A model generated the notes under the pieces. That model saw nothing but the letters and a program-made list of their open reading frames with translations. It had not been told where the DNA came from and ran no database searches. From NCBI GenBank assembly GCA_002812745.2, contig NCSJ02000077.1, positions 1 through 64,000 of the forward strand: a stretch of DNA of 64,000 nucleotides, given 5' to 3'. This document shows, in pieces, positions 34,565-47,781 of the stretch (positions are counted from its first letter, which is position 1; the number at the start of each line of letters is the position of its first letter). Made by a program: the position numbers and the translations under genes. This DNA is from Scytalidium lignicola. Taxonomy: Eukaryota > Ascomycota > Leotiomycetes.

Positions 34565-35132
34565 TGTAAGCTATGAGGTTACCTTAAGGGTATACAGGAT
34601 AACTATACTGTTATACAAGAAATTATGTTAACTCCTTAGCCAAGTGAAAACCTTCATATTACTCTTTATTTGCTTAAGTATAATTTCTTTACCTTGTCTT
34701 TATTATCCTCTTGTCTAGTACTTAGCTTATTAGCTTGATTAAAGAGAGTTTTACTATACTATTAAATTAATAATTAATAGCTTAATTCTTTAAAACATTA
34801 TTACTTTGCTGTTATCTTATTCTACTCTTAAATCTTTAATCATATTATTAATTTGTACTCTTGTAACTTTCTTGTAATTAACACTTAATATTAAAGCCTA
34901 AATCACAAAACTTAAGAAGTATATATAGTATACTAAGTATATGAACAAAGTATTAAAATAAAGACTCACTTCAAGAGTACACAAGACTTAACATATATAA
35001 GAGTAACTTAAGCAACTATTATGATTTAGATTCTTCAGGAATTAGTTTGAAGAATAGAATAAGTTCAATTGTTAATGTTATTACCTCCTTAATTATAATT
35101 CACTATCTTTATCTTGGACTCAGTTTATAACA
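34565..35132 (+). repeat. Candidate LTR of a third Gypsy element
   Basis: Starts TGTAAGCTATGAGG and ends CAGTTTATAACA, giving TG...CA ends in the right place before a gag-pol region. No second copy is present in the window, so the boundaries rest on the end motifs only. Confidence 0.4.
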
Positions 35133-38100
35133 TTTTAATTCTTCTTATTTAGGTAATAGTCTATTATAATCAGAGGATAATAACAAGTTAGTCAAGCTGT
35201 TTGATGATATCCTTTAAGATTGTTAAAAGGCAAAGAACAATAAAGAAGGTTAATGTTAGGCTTAGTTAGAATAAAGGCATTATGATAATAATAAGCCTAA
35301 GAATTATATATACAGAAGTTACATTTATATCACTAAACGATTTGGTCGNAAAAATTAATTGAAAAAGAGTAATAAGCAAAGGAATTGAAGGTTTCTAAAG
35401 ATGATCCACTGCCTTCTTAGAATAAGCTGCTCAAGCAGTGAATATACTACATCAAAAGTTTTTCGACAAGAAAATGTTAAACTAAAGTATATAAGTAAAC
35501 AGAAGAATAAAGTGCAAAGATGGATAAAAGAGTTAGACTTAGAGATTGAAGTGTTATAACAAAGAAAAGNAAAGACTACTCTAATATAATAATATACTTA
35601 TAAGAACACTAATTCTACTACAAAGAGGCTTCTTAGTAAAGATATAAATCTTATCATAAGAAAATTCCTTGGTAAAGAATATACTATAAAGGTAATACAC
35701 TAGTAAAGTATTATCAGAACTATTATTACAATGACTTACAATCCAAAGTATAAAGTGTAAGCATATACTTCTACTAAAGTAGTTCACAAGGAAAACAATG
35801 AAGGAGTATAACAACTTTATATACAAATGCAAATTTGAATTTGTTGAATTCCTAGAGTTATACAAGAAGAATAACACCAAGATCTTTTTATACTATACTG
35901 TATCTTAACAACATCCTAAAAGCGAAATAACAACAAGTATAAAAGGCAAAATTGATAAGTACTATTATATAAGAAGGATTCAAGAGGATTTTATTATCTT
36001 TACTAGAAGACAAAAGTAATNAAAAAGATTAAAATTCAAGATTAGTATAACTAAGCTTAACAATAGCCAAGTTAGTTAATCTAGTCTTTTATAGAGTATC
36101 TTAATAACCTTAAGGTATAATTCTTTAATATGAATAACAAGGAGAGACAAAATACATTACTAATAAAAATAATACTTAAGTTAAGGGTAAAAAATATAAA
36201 TTATAATGTTTTACTAATAACACATGATAAAATAATTACATTAACAAAGTATTTATAACTTAATAAAGCAAATTAAGGACAAAAGATCAAACATAATAAC
36301 ATTATTATAAACTCTTGAAAACCTTAGCATAACAAGTTAAAGAAGAAATAACAAAGTAAATCACTTAAGCAGAACTTGAATATCTTATATTAAGACTAAA
36401 CNAAAATCAACATACATAATATTATTAATTAGCATTAACATTATAAAGCTTAAAAACTCTAATAAAGTCAAATGTTACAATTATAAGAAGTTAGAGCATT
36501 ATACTAAAGATTGTTATAATACTTATAATAGTAAAATCCAATGTTATAATTATAGTTAACCAGATCATACCTTATTAAACTACTTTAATAACCAGAACTA
36601 AAACTCTAATTAACCTTCTAATAAAAACATACTTATAATAAACTAAAGAAATATTAACATCTAAAGAAGTTCATAGCCTTAGCCTTATTAGACAATAAAA
36701 GGAAGAAGCTTTTTATAACATTCTAACAAATACTTAAGATTCTCTTTACCCTTATATTTTTAAAAGAAATAATAATAAGGGTAAATAACAAGGTTTATTA
36801 TATTATAAAGAAATCAAGACAATTATATATGATAATCTTTTTTAAAGTCTAAGATGAACAAAAAAGATAAAAAAACAAAGTAAGCTTTGATCAACAACAA
36901 AGTAGAGTAAAATATAATCTCCTTAGTTTTAATGTAAGAATATGAATAAAGTAACAACAATAAGGAGAAGTTAAGACTTTAGACAGTTGATAAGATAAAC
37001 ATTTATGTTTATGAATTCTACATTATACTAACTAAAGTTGAAGATATAAATNAAAAAAGCTTGTATTCTAAAGTATTAGTTTATATTAATTGTTATCAAT
37101 GAATATATCATTATCTTAAGATATTCATAACTTAATAGTGTAAACTTAAATATACAATAACAGAAGGAGGAATAAAAGTACTACTCTAAAATTAAGAATT
37201 ATACTATTTACTTTATAAAGTAGTTTATAAAGTTATTAAAAAAAAGAGAAAGATACTCCTTTATTCAAAGCCTTCTTTAAACATATGTTAGATCATATAT
37301 ACATTAAGGTAATGTAAATTAACAACTTATTAAACTCTGAATAACAATAAGTCAACATAGTCCTAGAATAATATTAAAACTTTACAAATATGTTTAACAA
37401 AAAGGAAGTAGTTAAGATGCTTAGAATTAACAACTTATATCACATTATTAAGCTTATTAACAATATAACATCATTATGAAAACTTGTTTATCCATTAGTA
37501 AAAAAGGAAATGAAAATGTTAAAAGAGTATATTCATAACTTGTTAAAGAAAAAGTAAATCTAATAATCTATTAGTCTAACAAGTATACTAATGTTATTTG
37601 TCCTTAAAAAGGATAACAAGCTTTAACTTTATGTTAATTATAAAGGTTTTAATAAGGTTATTATCAAAGATTAAATATTTTTGCTATTAATTTTAAAAAC
37701 CTTAAACTGGTTAGGAAAAGTAATAATATATATTAAACTAAATCTAAAAGATACTTATCATCAAATTTAGATCTAAGAAGATAACAAGTAAAGATAACTT
37801 TCTGTACATAATATAGTCATTATGAATATTATGTTATACTGTTTAGGCTATATAATGTACTAACAATATTTTAATAGTATATTAATAAAGTATTAATTAG
37901 ACTAGTAAACATCATCTATATGATTTATCTGAATAACATCTTAATCTTCTTTGAAACCAAAGAGGAATATATAAAGTATATTCAACAAGTACTTAAACAC
38001 TTAAAGCAGTATTATTTATACATAAATATATCTAAGTATAATTTCTACACCAAGAAAGTAGAGTTTTTAAAGTATATTATATCTTTTAACAATATGTTAA

Positions 38101-39850
38101 TAAAAGAAAGTTAGATTATTATTATTCAAGACTAGCCAATCCTTACCTCTTTTAAAAATATCTAAGTTTTTCTAAAATTTACTAATTTTTATAAAAGGTT
38201 TATCAAACATTATTTAAAAATAATAATTCCTTTATTAAATCTTCTAAAGGGAATGAAAAAAGAATNAAAAAGTTAGTACATTTAAACTTGAAGAATTAAT
38301 GTTATAAACATTCAACAAGCTTAAAGAGACTTTCATTATAATACTTATTCTTACACATTATACTTTAAGACTATTTATAATGTTAAAGACAAATACATCT
38401 AGATTTGTTATAAGTATTATTTTATCTTAACTAATTATTAAAGAGGACTAGTCAAACTAATGTCTTATCACCTTCTACTTAAAGAAGTTAGATCTTATAC
38501 AATAAGTATATAATACTCTTAATTAAAAGATGCTCATTATAATACAAACATTAGAATAATGAAAGTACTACTTAGCTTATACCTTATTAACAATAGTTAT
38601 CAAAACAGATTATGATAATCTTAAACACTTTATAGACAAGGAGAAACCAAATAGAAAATAAGTATATTAAATTCAAAAGTTAATTGAATATAACTTTAGA
38701 ATAAAGTATAGAATAAGCAAGATTAACCTTGTTAATAGTCTGTCAAGACAATTAAATTACAAACTTAAGTTTAATAAAGTTGTAAAAGATTTGATGTTAA
38801 TATTAAAAAAGAAGATGTAGAATATATTCTACATTAGAGTTGAAAAGACATCTTAACAGAAAATTAAGATATTAGCCAATGATGTTATAAAGGAAAGAAA
38901 TGCTTAAAGAAGTAATACTTAAAGAGGTAGTTTCTAGATTAAGTACCTTAAGCTTAGTCATCAACCAAAGCTTGTATATGTATAAGCAGTCATGGATTTA
39001 GCAGAATACTATTATAAGGCTATAATAAGTAATATAACTTATAAGCTTAAACTTGTTGTTAAGATTAGCAATTGTAAATACCTTATCTTATAAGTATATA
39101 CTTGTTTAATAAGCATACTTAAAATAGTAGATAATTCTCTTACTAAGTTAATAATTAACTTAATATATAACTTATAACAAAAGGACATCTTTGTTCAAGG
39201 ATAATGCTAGTAGTTGATTTAGAAGAAGAGAATTGTTAAAGTTATTAAGAAGAGACCTTAATACTATAAGAGTAATAGTTCTTAAGGTAAGTTAACCTTT
39301 AAAAACAAAAACCTTGTATGAAGATATAAAGAGTAAAGCTCTAAAAGAACTTATACTAAGATGGTATAGTCAGAGTAAAATCATAAAGAAGAGTTTATAA
39401 CTACAAAATATAATGATTAAGACATTGNAAAAAGAAATTACCAATATGAATAAGAGATTAAGTAAAGTCAAAGAGTTATAATATAACAAGGGAAATCATA
39501 AGGAAGAATCTATAGCCTTAAAGTATAATAACCAAAATATTGAAGAAGAAACCTTAGATTTGTATAAAGAGCTAAAAGTAGTTAAAGAGTAGTTATAAAG
39601 AATGGACTACATAAGTCTCCTCTAATACTAAGGCAAAATATATATTCTAGACAATAATATAATAAGGATAAAAATATTAATTACAAATTATAATAACCTT
39701 ATAACAAAACATTTTGAAATCTTAAAAACATTAGAATTAATTCAATGAAAGTATTTTTAGCTAAGCTTAAAAAGAGATATGAAGTGTTAAGTATATACTT
39801 GTATTATTTGTCAGAGAACAAAGGTAAAGCAATATATACTATATAAACAG
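35133..39850 (+). pseudogene. gag-pol of a third Gypsy family, heavily decayed
   Basis: Two degraded zinc knuckles lie at about 36469-36520 and 36539-36590 (CYNYKKLEHYTKDC and a second copy; the second cysteine reads Tyr in both). Reverse transcriptase follows at about 37590-38160 (DNKL.LYVNYKGFNKVIIKD, LNLKDTYHQI), RNase H at about 38320-38760 and integrase-like sequence at about 38880-39300. Nearly every line of the frame carries stops, and several N characters disrupt it. It appears truncated before a 3' LTR near 39850. The family differs from the two others, judged by its double knuckle. Confidence 0.65.
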
Positions 39851-40080
39851 GGTTCGGAAATTAGTATGTAGTATTTAGTAAAAATTAATTAATTAACTAA
39901 TTAATTAATTTTAATTTTAATTTTCAAAAATTAATTTAGTATTAATTTAAGTTCATACTAATTAAAATTAATTTAGTAAATACTACAATTAATTAAAATA
40001 CTAATTAAATACTAAATCACGTGATTAAAAAATTAAACATTATATTTATAATAATTGAACTTATAATTTTATTGTTGGTA
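39850..40080. repeat. Palindrome-like AT sequence
   Basis: Almost pure A/T with TAGTATTTAGTAAA near 39872 and the inverse pattern TTTAGTAAATACTA near 39971, and many TTAATTAATT words. It may be a small inverted-repeat element or the replication-slippage remains of one. Confidence 0.35.
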
Positions 40081-40274
40081 GAATAGTGGTTACGTACACG
40101 TGATATTCACGTGCCCCTGTAAGCTAGTCCCGATTAGGTAGTGGGAACGAGCGAAGCTCCTACAGCTTCGCCCTCCCACCCCTATTCGTACAACAACCAT
40201 GGAATAGCACAACGAGTATATTACGTATAATTGCGTACCGTACTTCGTGCTACAGGTGAACCGACATTTATATA

Positions 40275-40682
40275 ACGGCTTTATCGGACACCCGTTTAAC
40301 CGGACACCAAAATTTACCACAAAATCAAGAAAAATCAACTCTTGAAAACTCAATAAATATATTATTATATTAAACTAAATTTTAGAATTTATTTATTTGT
40401 ATGCTAACTGATATGTATATAAATTTTAGCCATGATTAACATACATAGTTTATGTTATATAATAAAATGGCCTTGAAATAAAGGTCTAAAGTCTAATTTG
40501 ACAATATTACAAATATTTTAAGAACAAAATAACTAGACATTTAGAATTAAACTATAATAATTAATTATTCTACAGAGTTTTATCTTCTCAAGTTCTATAT
40601 TTATTGAGTTTTCAAGAGTTGATTTTTCTTGATTTTGTGGTAAATTTTGGTGTCCGGTTAAACGGGTGTCCGATAAAGCCGT
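40275..40682. mobile_element. 408-bp MITE with long near-perfect inverted repeats
   Basis: Starts ACGGCTTTATCGGACACCCG; the right end is its exact reverse complement. Both sides are bounded by TA (40273-40274, 40683-40684). The inverted repeats match essentially without difference for about 85 bp. The interior is AT-rich and has no coding potential. The TA duplication suggests mobilisation by a Tc1/mariner or pogo-type transposase that is not in this window. The lack of decay in a RIP-damaged region points to recent arrival or escape by short length. Confidence 0.88.
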
Positions 40683-40860
40683 TAACTTGAAAACGTAAAT
40701 ACATAATACTATTCCCCCCCCCCTTAAATATTTCACACATGCAAGGGTCAAAACTAGGATTGACTGATTGATTGAATTAGTCATAAGATTCCGAGCCGCC
40801 AAACGGAGTAGCTATAAAACTGTACTAAATACATCCAATCAAAGCCTTCAAAGCCTTCCT

Positions 40861-41809
40861 CCGGAATGCGATGGCTCAACACCTGTACGCGGTGCATTCT
40901 ACGAACTTATAGCACTCTTGAGGCAGTGTTTATAGAGCTAAGATTAAGTCAAAGGAATCGAATCGACAGTTATACTTGTGCATTATATTCTCCTTTCGAC
41001 TCTGAACAAAGTTACAACGATTTACAATTACCTCTACGCTTCGTAACATCGTCACAACGAAGACGGATCTCACAAATGAAACACAGCTTCTGAGGTAGCT
41101 AGCTATATGCGTACGCGTATATGCTATAATATAGAACAGACACTTCAACTTGGCCTTCTATATACTACTCGAACCTTATGATACTGACGACTGATAATAT
41201 ACTTAAGAGTAAGATTATTGCTTGGTCGGAGGAATTTGTTGTTGATCTGCGGTTGAAAAATTGTGTTGATTCACTCGGGATACCCATAAATACTCCCTAA
41301 TAATGGGTGTTGTTACGTATGTTGATTCGTGATTGTATTAGAAAGGTGGTGGTGTAGCTGTAGCCTCCCCTTTACTAGATTAGGACTAGTACACATGTGG
41401 CCAATCGCGCCCCCACGTGACTAGCTATCAACAAATTGGTTGAATAATAATAAATCCCCAACTGGCCGAGGGTTTCACAATTGAAAAGACAGCATTTACG
41501 CACAAAATGCTTTCTTAGGTATTAAAGAGCACTGTAACACCGTGAGATCAGGGACTCAGGACTGTCTATAAGAAAAGTTTTTCGCCCCTTGTAGTTTTTG
41601 GCTCTTTTTTAGATAGTTATTAGCGGGTGTGAAAGCGAATATATAAGGGTATAAGCAATCAGCGATAGGGAATTCTCTTTTGCAGCGTCTAGCAATAGTA
41701 CTTTGTATATAAAACTTAAGCTTAGCATGTCCTCATACCCTTCGGGAGGTCACCAGGGCAGCAAGTCTCGAACCTGACCCGCTGGACGCAAATAAATATC
41801 ATCATCATC
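40861..41809 (+). mobile_element. Candidate non-LTR retroelement (LINE or SINE) with target duplication
   Basis: Flanked by the same AAAGCCTTCCT at 40850-40860 and 41810-41820, extendable to 13 bp with the preceding TC. The right end is an (ATC)4-type tail after AAATAAAT, typical of fungal non-LTR elements that end in short repeats. The segment just upstream is GC-rich (CAGCAAGTCTCGAACCTGAC). No reverse transcriptase frame is visible in 949 bp, so it would be a 5'-truncated LINE or a non-autonomous element. Confidence 0.5.
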
Positions 41810-41820
41810 AAAGCCTTCCT

Positions 41821-42809
41821 TCCATTCTAATTCCCCATGTCTGACTATTATTCAATCGTATATGATCTTGATTTTGAAGGCATTATAACCTTCAAGCTCT
41901 CGTGTAGTTTGTACCTACACTGACGTCTTTGTACTACAAGATCAACTGTTAGCCAGTAAGCAACGTCAGACTCAAACCGATTTCGTATGCTAGAGTATCT
42001 TTCACTATCCTCCAACCCTTCTCTACGATCAAGACCCAATAACTGTCCGTAAACCTCTGAAACTACGTTTCACCCGGTATCCTACACGGCTTCCTAGCAT
42101 CTGGTGGCACCCTTTTGTTTTTAATTGTGTATTCCTGTCTAGCCCTAGTATTTTAAGCCGGCCCCAGGAGGCTTAAACTACTGCTTTTGTTCTATTTCTT
42201 CACAGTATATCCTTCCTTCAGTATAAGTTCGTATCATGTATTCGTTATAAAGGGAATTCTAAAAGAGATTAGCGGTGTGATGAACTGAAATGTGGTGGTC
42301 TGATTGTATGGCTGCACAGAGCTCATGTATACAGCAATGAACTTAGCTGACGCGAGTTCAAGCGGTCGAGATTAAGGCTATTTGTCGAATAGTTGAAATA
42401 ACTTGAATCGTGGTCGTGGTGGTGTATAGATTATGATTCTTGTCGTACAGAGGCCTGGTGTCAGTTAGGGGCATAATTGCAGTATGGCTTACCACAGGTT
42501 TTGATATTCGCAGAGTTTGACTCAATCTTGGCTTTGTAGATACTACTCTGGACAAGATAGTACTATGGGTTCGTAGCCCTCACCGCGTACAGGTGTTGAG
42601 TCTCGAGGGCCTCAAAACTAGGATTATAACGAGGATTAGATTAGGATCATAACATTCTGAACAAGAACTGCAAGGATCTCATAAACTCATTTGGGTAATA
42701 TTCATAAAATATAATCCCCACTTTACAAGGGTTATACAAAAGTTCAAGCAAATGAGATCATGCAAATTACACTTTTACCCTTGCATATGTGAAAAATTTA
42801 AGGGGGAGG
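41821..42809. other. Intergenic, no gene seen
   Basis: Intermediate composition with no supported frame. The right edge reaches a 31-bp MITE fragment (42810-42840) just before the Copia LTR. Confidence 0.4.
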
Positions 42810-42840
42810 GTAGTATATATAAATTATGGTTAATTGGTTA

Positions 42841-43005
42841 TGTTGTGATATCCTAGTTGCCACCTTAGGCACCACGTTTCACCTATTACACGTGACTTCC
42901 CTTTCTAGTAGTTAGCTTCACTTGTACGTACGTAGCTACACTACAACACCACAATATATTTGAGTAACCCCGATTACACAACCTCTTGCTGTGCTTAATT
43001 CAACA
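42841..43005 (+). repeat. Copia 5' LTR
   Basis: 165 bp, TG...CA ends; 164 of 165 positions agree with the 3' LTR by eye. Confidence 0.92.
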
Positions 43006-43127
43006 GGTTATGCGCTCCGGTAGCAACGTAATTGGGCTAACTCTTCTTCTTTTGTGTCGATTATGTTGATTAGCACCTTTTTTGTCTTTGTTTACCCATA
43101 TCCACGCGTCTAGCCATCACCTTCAGC

Positions 43128-46100
43128 ATGGCCGACGATTCTGGAACTGTGGTTCTTCCAAAGGACCAAAAACTCAAGGGTTCAGAGAATTACGACCTTT
43201 GGAGCTCCCGTCTTATGGTTTTGCTCTAGTCTAAAGGTCTTGAAGATCACGTTGGTAATATTGTTTCACCTCCCAAGGGAGATACTCCCGAGTAGAAGGC
43301 CTAACGCAAAGATGACGCCAAAACCCATATATGTCTTAATGTTAATATCTACAATGAGGTTATGTTATTGATTAAGGACTATAATACAGCAAAGCTTACT
43401 TAGGCTACCTTAAAAGCTCAATATCAGGGAAAAGGTTGTAATCTGCAACAGAAGTTCTTGTCTAAGCTGATCTCTGTCAAATGCAGTCACTTTAACTTTA
43501 CAAGTGTGTATATTACCGTGTTCAAGTCGATAATAGCTAATTTGAAGGCTGTCAAGGGTAATAACATAAAGCTTCTTTATCAATTTGTCTTTATTTCTGG
43601 TCTTGAGAATGAATATCCTATTTAGGCTGAACATCAATGTTCAGCTAGCAGATCAGAGAAGTCACCTACACTTACTCAACTCATAAAGGACATTGCTAAT
43701 GAATCTATCTCTGCTATTAGCTCCTCTAATGCTGTTATATATAGCAAGAACAATTCCAATTCAAACAATTCAAAAGGCTCCAAGGACGTCAAATGCAACC
43801 ATTACAAGAAGAACAGTCACAAGGAATCTGATTGCTTTCAAAAGCATCCTGAAAAGCTTGAGGAATATAAGGTAAAGTAATTTGGCAAGAAGAAGAAGAA
43901 GAAAAGTGAGGATAAACCTAAGAAGTTTGATTCAAAAGACAAATCCAACACTGTCAACCTCAACTCTGCCAGCTTGGTCACTGCTAGCTTAGTCACTGCT
44001 AATCCTATGGCTTTCTCCATGTTTACACACAATCAATGGATTGCAAATACAAGTGCCACTAATCACATCACCAATAATCTTAATTAGTTTGATTCTAGCT
44101 CTTACTCAACATGTTCTGATCTTCATCCTATGAAGACAGATAACGGTTTTACTCTGATTGTAAGCGTAAGCACTGTTATACTTGAAATCACTTGTTCAGA
44201 TAATTCATCTTTCTTCTTAATACTTACTAATATACAGTATATACTTACATTTCCAGTTAATATTTTCAAAGCCTTAAGACTCCTTGTACAAAATAATAAT
44301 GCTCATATCACTTCATCTAGTATATTCAATAAGAACAACATCAAATACAGTGCTATTATTACTTCTCTTGCCGGTATCTATTTAAGATTAGCATCCATTC
44401 CAACAATGCTTATTTCTGCATTCCCTACTCGTCAAACAGTCCCTAGTCTGGACATTATTCATCAACGTTTAGCATATGCAAGCCTTGAAGTTGTCAAGAA
44501 TACAATTAAAGCCACTCTTGATATTGACACTGAACTAGTAAAGAAGGCCTCTGACGAAGACCCCTTCCTTTGCAAAGTATGTAAATGTAGTCACTCTGAA
44601 AAGAGTATTTCTCGACAACCTAGAAAACGATCCACCAAAGTTAATGAGGTCTTGAATATTGATGTATGTACAATTATACTTATCAGCTATAATAAGCATC
44701 ACTACGCCACTATTATAGTGAATGATTACTCTGGTGCTACTTAAGGTTATACCCATAAAGAAAAGAAAAGTGCATATGATGTTATAGTTATACATTGTAC
44801 CCTTCTCAAGAATCAGTGGAATATCACTCCCAAACTAATTTGAATTAATGGTAAAAACGAGTTTAGTAGAGAGAAACTTGATACCTTCTGTAATCATAAA
44901 GGTATTCGACATGAAGAGACTACTCCTTATACACCATGGCAAAATGAAGTCTCTGAGAGAGCTGAACGCTCTATATTTACAAGAACTCATATTATTATAA
45001 TTACCACTGGCATTCCCCTTACACTCTGGAATAAGGTGTACAAGTCAACTATATATATTGACAATCGTCTTACAACCAGAACTCTTGTAAGTAATATCAC
45101 TCCATTTGAAGCCTTTATGAAATAGGTTTCTCCCTTTGGTACTAATTGCAAACCTGATCTATTAAACCTTCATGTTGTTAGTTCTAAAATATTTATACAT
45201 ATTGACAAAGAACGTTATGTAACATCCTAAAAGATAACTTCTAAGGTTAAAGAGGGCATATTGCTAGGCTTTGAAGGCAACTTGATTTATTGTTGTTAGG
45301 TTCCCTTACATACTTACAAACTAGTCTGCACTTCTCATATTACCTTCACTGAGGGTAATCTATGCCTAGAAGAGCTTGTTATCAAGGCTCAAGATGCTGA
45401 AGCTGTTGCTGAAGCTAATTCCTTATGTTCTTTACTATCTCCACCTTCTATCCTGCAAGATGCAACTCTCCCTCCACAGTTGAACTCCATGTTTGAGGAG
45501 GTTATACAACCTACTAAGGAGGAGGAGGAGGTGTCTGAAGATGAGCTTCCTCAGGTAGTTGTACCTACCAAACGTGGTTATGGTCGTCTGAAAGGCTCAA
45601 AGAATAAGAAGCCTGAACAAGGACATACCAACTCCGATATTATACATGTTGATTTTATAAAGAATCATGTTACACGCCTGCAAGCTGTAAAATCAAGCAC
45701 TCAGGCTCCATCTCCAGTTGTTTCTTCATCTCCAGTCGTTTCTAGAGCCTTTCCTGATGAAGGAGAGATTCTTGGTCAGCCTCCAGCAGTTGCTATAGCT
45801 TATAGCTACTATCTTACAGCTTGTTCTGCTCTGAATTTAGGGTATGCCCTAGCTGTGACAGATGATCCCACAGAACCGAAATCTTACAAGGAAGCTCTTG
45901 ATACTCTGTATTCCCAAGAATGACAAGATGCCATGGTTACAGAGCTTAAGTCCTTGGTGAAGTGTAAGACTTTTAAGCTTACTTAGCTTCCTCTTAGAAA
46001 GCATGCCTTAAAGGGCTGATAAGTCTATCACATCAAACACAACACAAACCGTCAAATTAAACGCTTTAAAGCCAGGTTTGTAGTCAAGGGATACGAACAG

Positions 46101-47480
46101 CACCATGGAGTGGATTATGATCAAACTTAGGCAAGTGTTGTCAAGTCAACAACATAGAAGGTATTAATGTTAGTTGCCACTGTTCATAGCTAGCAAATAC
46201 ACCAAATGAACGTCATTATAACCTTTCTAAATAGTAATATCGATGTAGAGATCTATATGGATCTCCCTGAGGGATTTACCGTTGAGGATCTTCAAGCTCT
46301 TGGTGTTGAATATATTGATATCGTCAATAGCGATGGTCATATTGTTCTTCTTCTTTTAAAGTCCTTGTATAGACTAAAGCAAGCTCCCCATTGCTAGCAA
46401 TTAAAGCTCAACTCCAAACTAGTTAAGATTAGCTTTCTTCCTCTTCAATCCAACCCCAATGTCTTCTTTAATCAACATCTAAGCATCTTTATTTGCACTT
46501 ATGTTGATGATTTTCTAGTTATTAGTCCTGGAAGCTCTCAATTCAACAAGGTCAAGCGAATTCTCCATGATTTATTCAAAATGATCAATATAGGACCTGC
46601 ATCCTGGTTTCTGAGGGTGTGTATCATACAGGATTAGGAGAAACACACCATTTCTCTCATCCAGGATAAGTATGTCAAGAAGATTCTTGATCAATTTGGG
46701 TATAACAACGTTAAACCTTACTCTACTCCATTTGAGGCAAATGTAATTGAGTTCATGGTTAAATACAACAGTATAACTACTCCCTAAGACATTCAGCTTT
46801 ATTCTGAAAAAGTTGGTTCTGTTATGTATCTCATGACATAAACACATCCTGATCTGTCCTTTCCAGTCTCCTAACTCTCACAATTCCTTCAAAATCCATC
46901 TCCACAACACTTGAAGTTGGTCAAACAGATCTTTCAGTACCTCCAAGGCACTTAAGATGTTGACATCACCTTTGGAGGAGATAGAAACGAAAACCTTGAT
47001 TTCTATAATTTCAACGACTTTGATTACAATGGTTGTTTAGAAACACGTCGATCTACCATAGGTTATCTCTTCTTTTTGGGAGGAGGCCCTATTTCATGAT
47101 GTTGCCAGCGACTACCTTATGTTACTCTGTCTACTACGGAAGCTGAGTATTATACTCTCTCTGAAGCGTCATGCAAAGTCATATAGCTGGCCAGATTACT
47201 GTCAGAACTTTAGGTCAACGTTACAAGCTCCAAGATCACCTTGAATAATGACAATCAGGGCTCCCTTTCTATGGCTGAGACTACTAAACAATTGAAAAGG
47301 GCTAAACACATTGATATCAAATATCACTTTGTACGTGAAAAGGTGCAATCAGGAGAGATTGTTTTGAATTATGTCCTTACTGCAGATATGATGGCTGACA
47401 GCCTTATAAAAGCTTTGAATTCAGTCAAACATGCAAAGTTTATGGATTTGTTGGGCCTGAAATCAATCGCTTTGAATTGA
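43128..47480 (+). pseudogene. Copia gag-pol polyprotein, single frame with nonsense codons
   Basis: From the ATG at 43128 to the TGA at 47478 one frame of 1,451 codons runs without a visible frameshift. Order: gag (residues 1-250) with a CCHC knuckle near 221 (second Cys now Tyr); protease near 304, where the expected DTGA reads NTSA; pre-integrase HQRL near 444; integrase about 500-690; reverse transcriptase about 940-1190 with intact YVDD near 1125; RNase H about 1330-1430 with intact TTEAEY and NDNQGS. I count roughly 28 in-frame stops, mostly TAG or TAA where Gln is expected, a few TGA at Arg or Trp positions. All fit CpA-to-TpA or TpG-to-TpA, the RIP preference. No active polyprotein can come from this copy. 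Confidence 0.88.
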
Positions 47481-47616
47481 TAAAAACTCCCATTTCGGGT
47501 TCAGGTATTACACTTGCAGCATTCTGTTTTATGGTTCAAGTGTCTCCGCACTCGTTTTTGTATGGGATTTGGGGGACTTTTGCATCAATTTTCGGTGCTT
47601 CGGTGACATGGGGGTG

Positions 47617-47781
47617 TGTTGTGATATCCTAGTTGCCACCTTAGGCACCACGTTTCACCTATTACACGTGACTTCCCTTTCTAGTAGTTAGCTTCACTTG
47701 TACGTACGTAGCTACACTACAACACCACAATATATTTGAGTAACCCCGATTACGCAACCTCTTGCTGTGCTTAATTCAACA
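47617..47781 (+). repeat. Copia 3' LTR
   Basis: 165 bp, same ends as 42841-43005, followed by the GGTTA duplication. Confidence 0.92.

Larger units (their letters stand above)
42841..47781 (+). mobile_element. Ty1/Copia retrotransposon, structurally complete
   Basis: LTRs at 42841-43005 and 47617-47781 (165 bp each; TGTTGTGATATCC to ATTCAACA) differ at one base (ACA versus GCA near the 3' end). The target duplication GGTTA flanks both sides (42836-42840, 47782-47786). The 3' LTR is preceded by GGGGGTG. The element inserted into a MITE copy: 42810-42840 and 47787-47939 are its two parts. Near-identical LTRs argue for a young insertion, yet the coding frame holds more than two dozen stops. Confidence 0.92.

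Noticed and set aside
43128..47480. Alternative genetic code with TAG read as Gln
   Set aside because: CAG is also used in the same frame, host genes use TAG and TAA as real stops, and TGA at Arg or Trp sites together with Asp-to-Asn and Cys-to-Tyr changes fit RIP on both strands.
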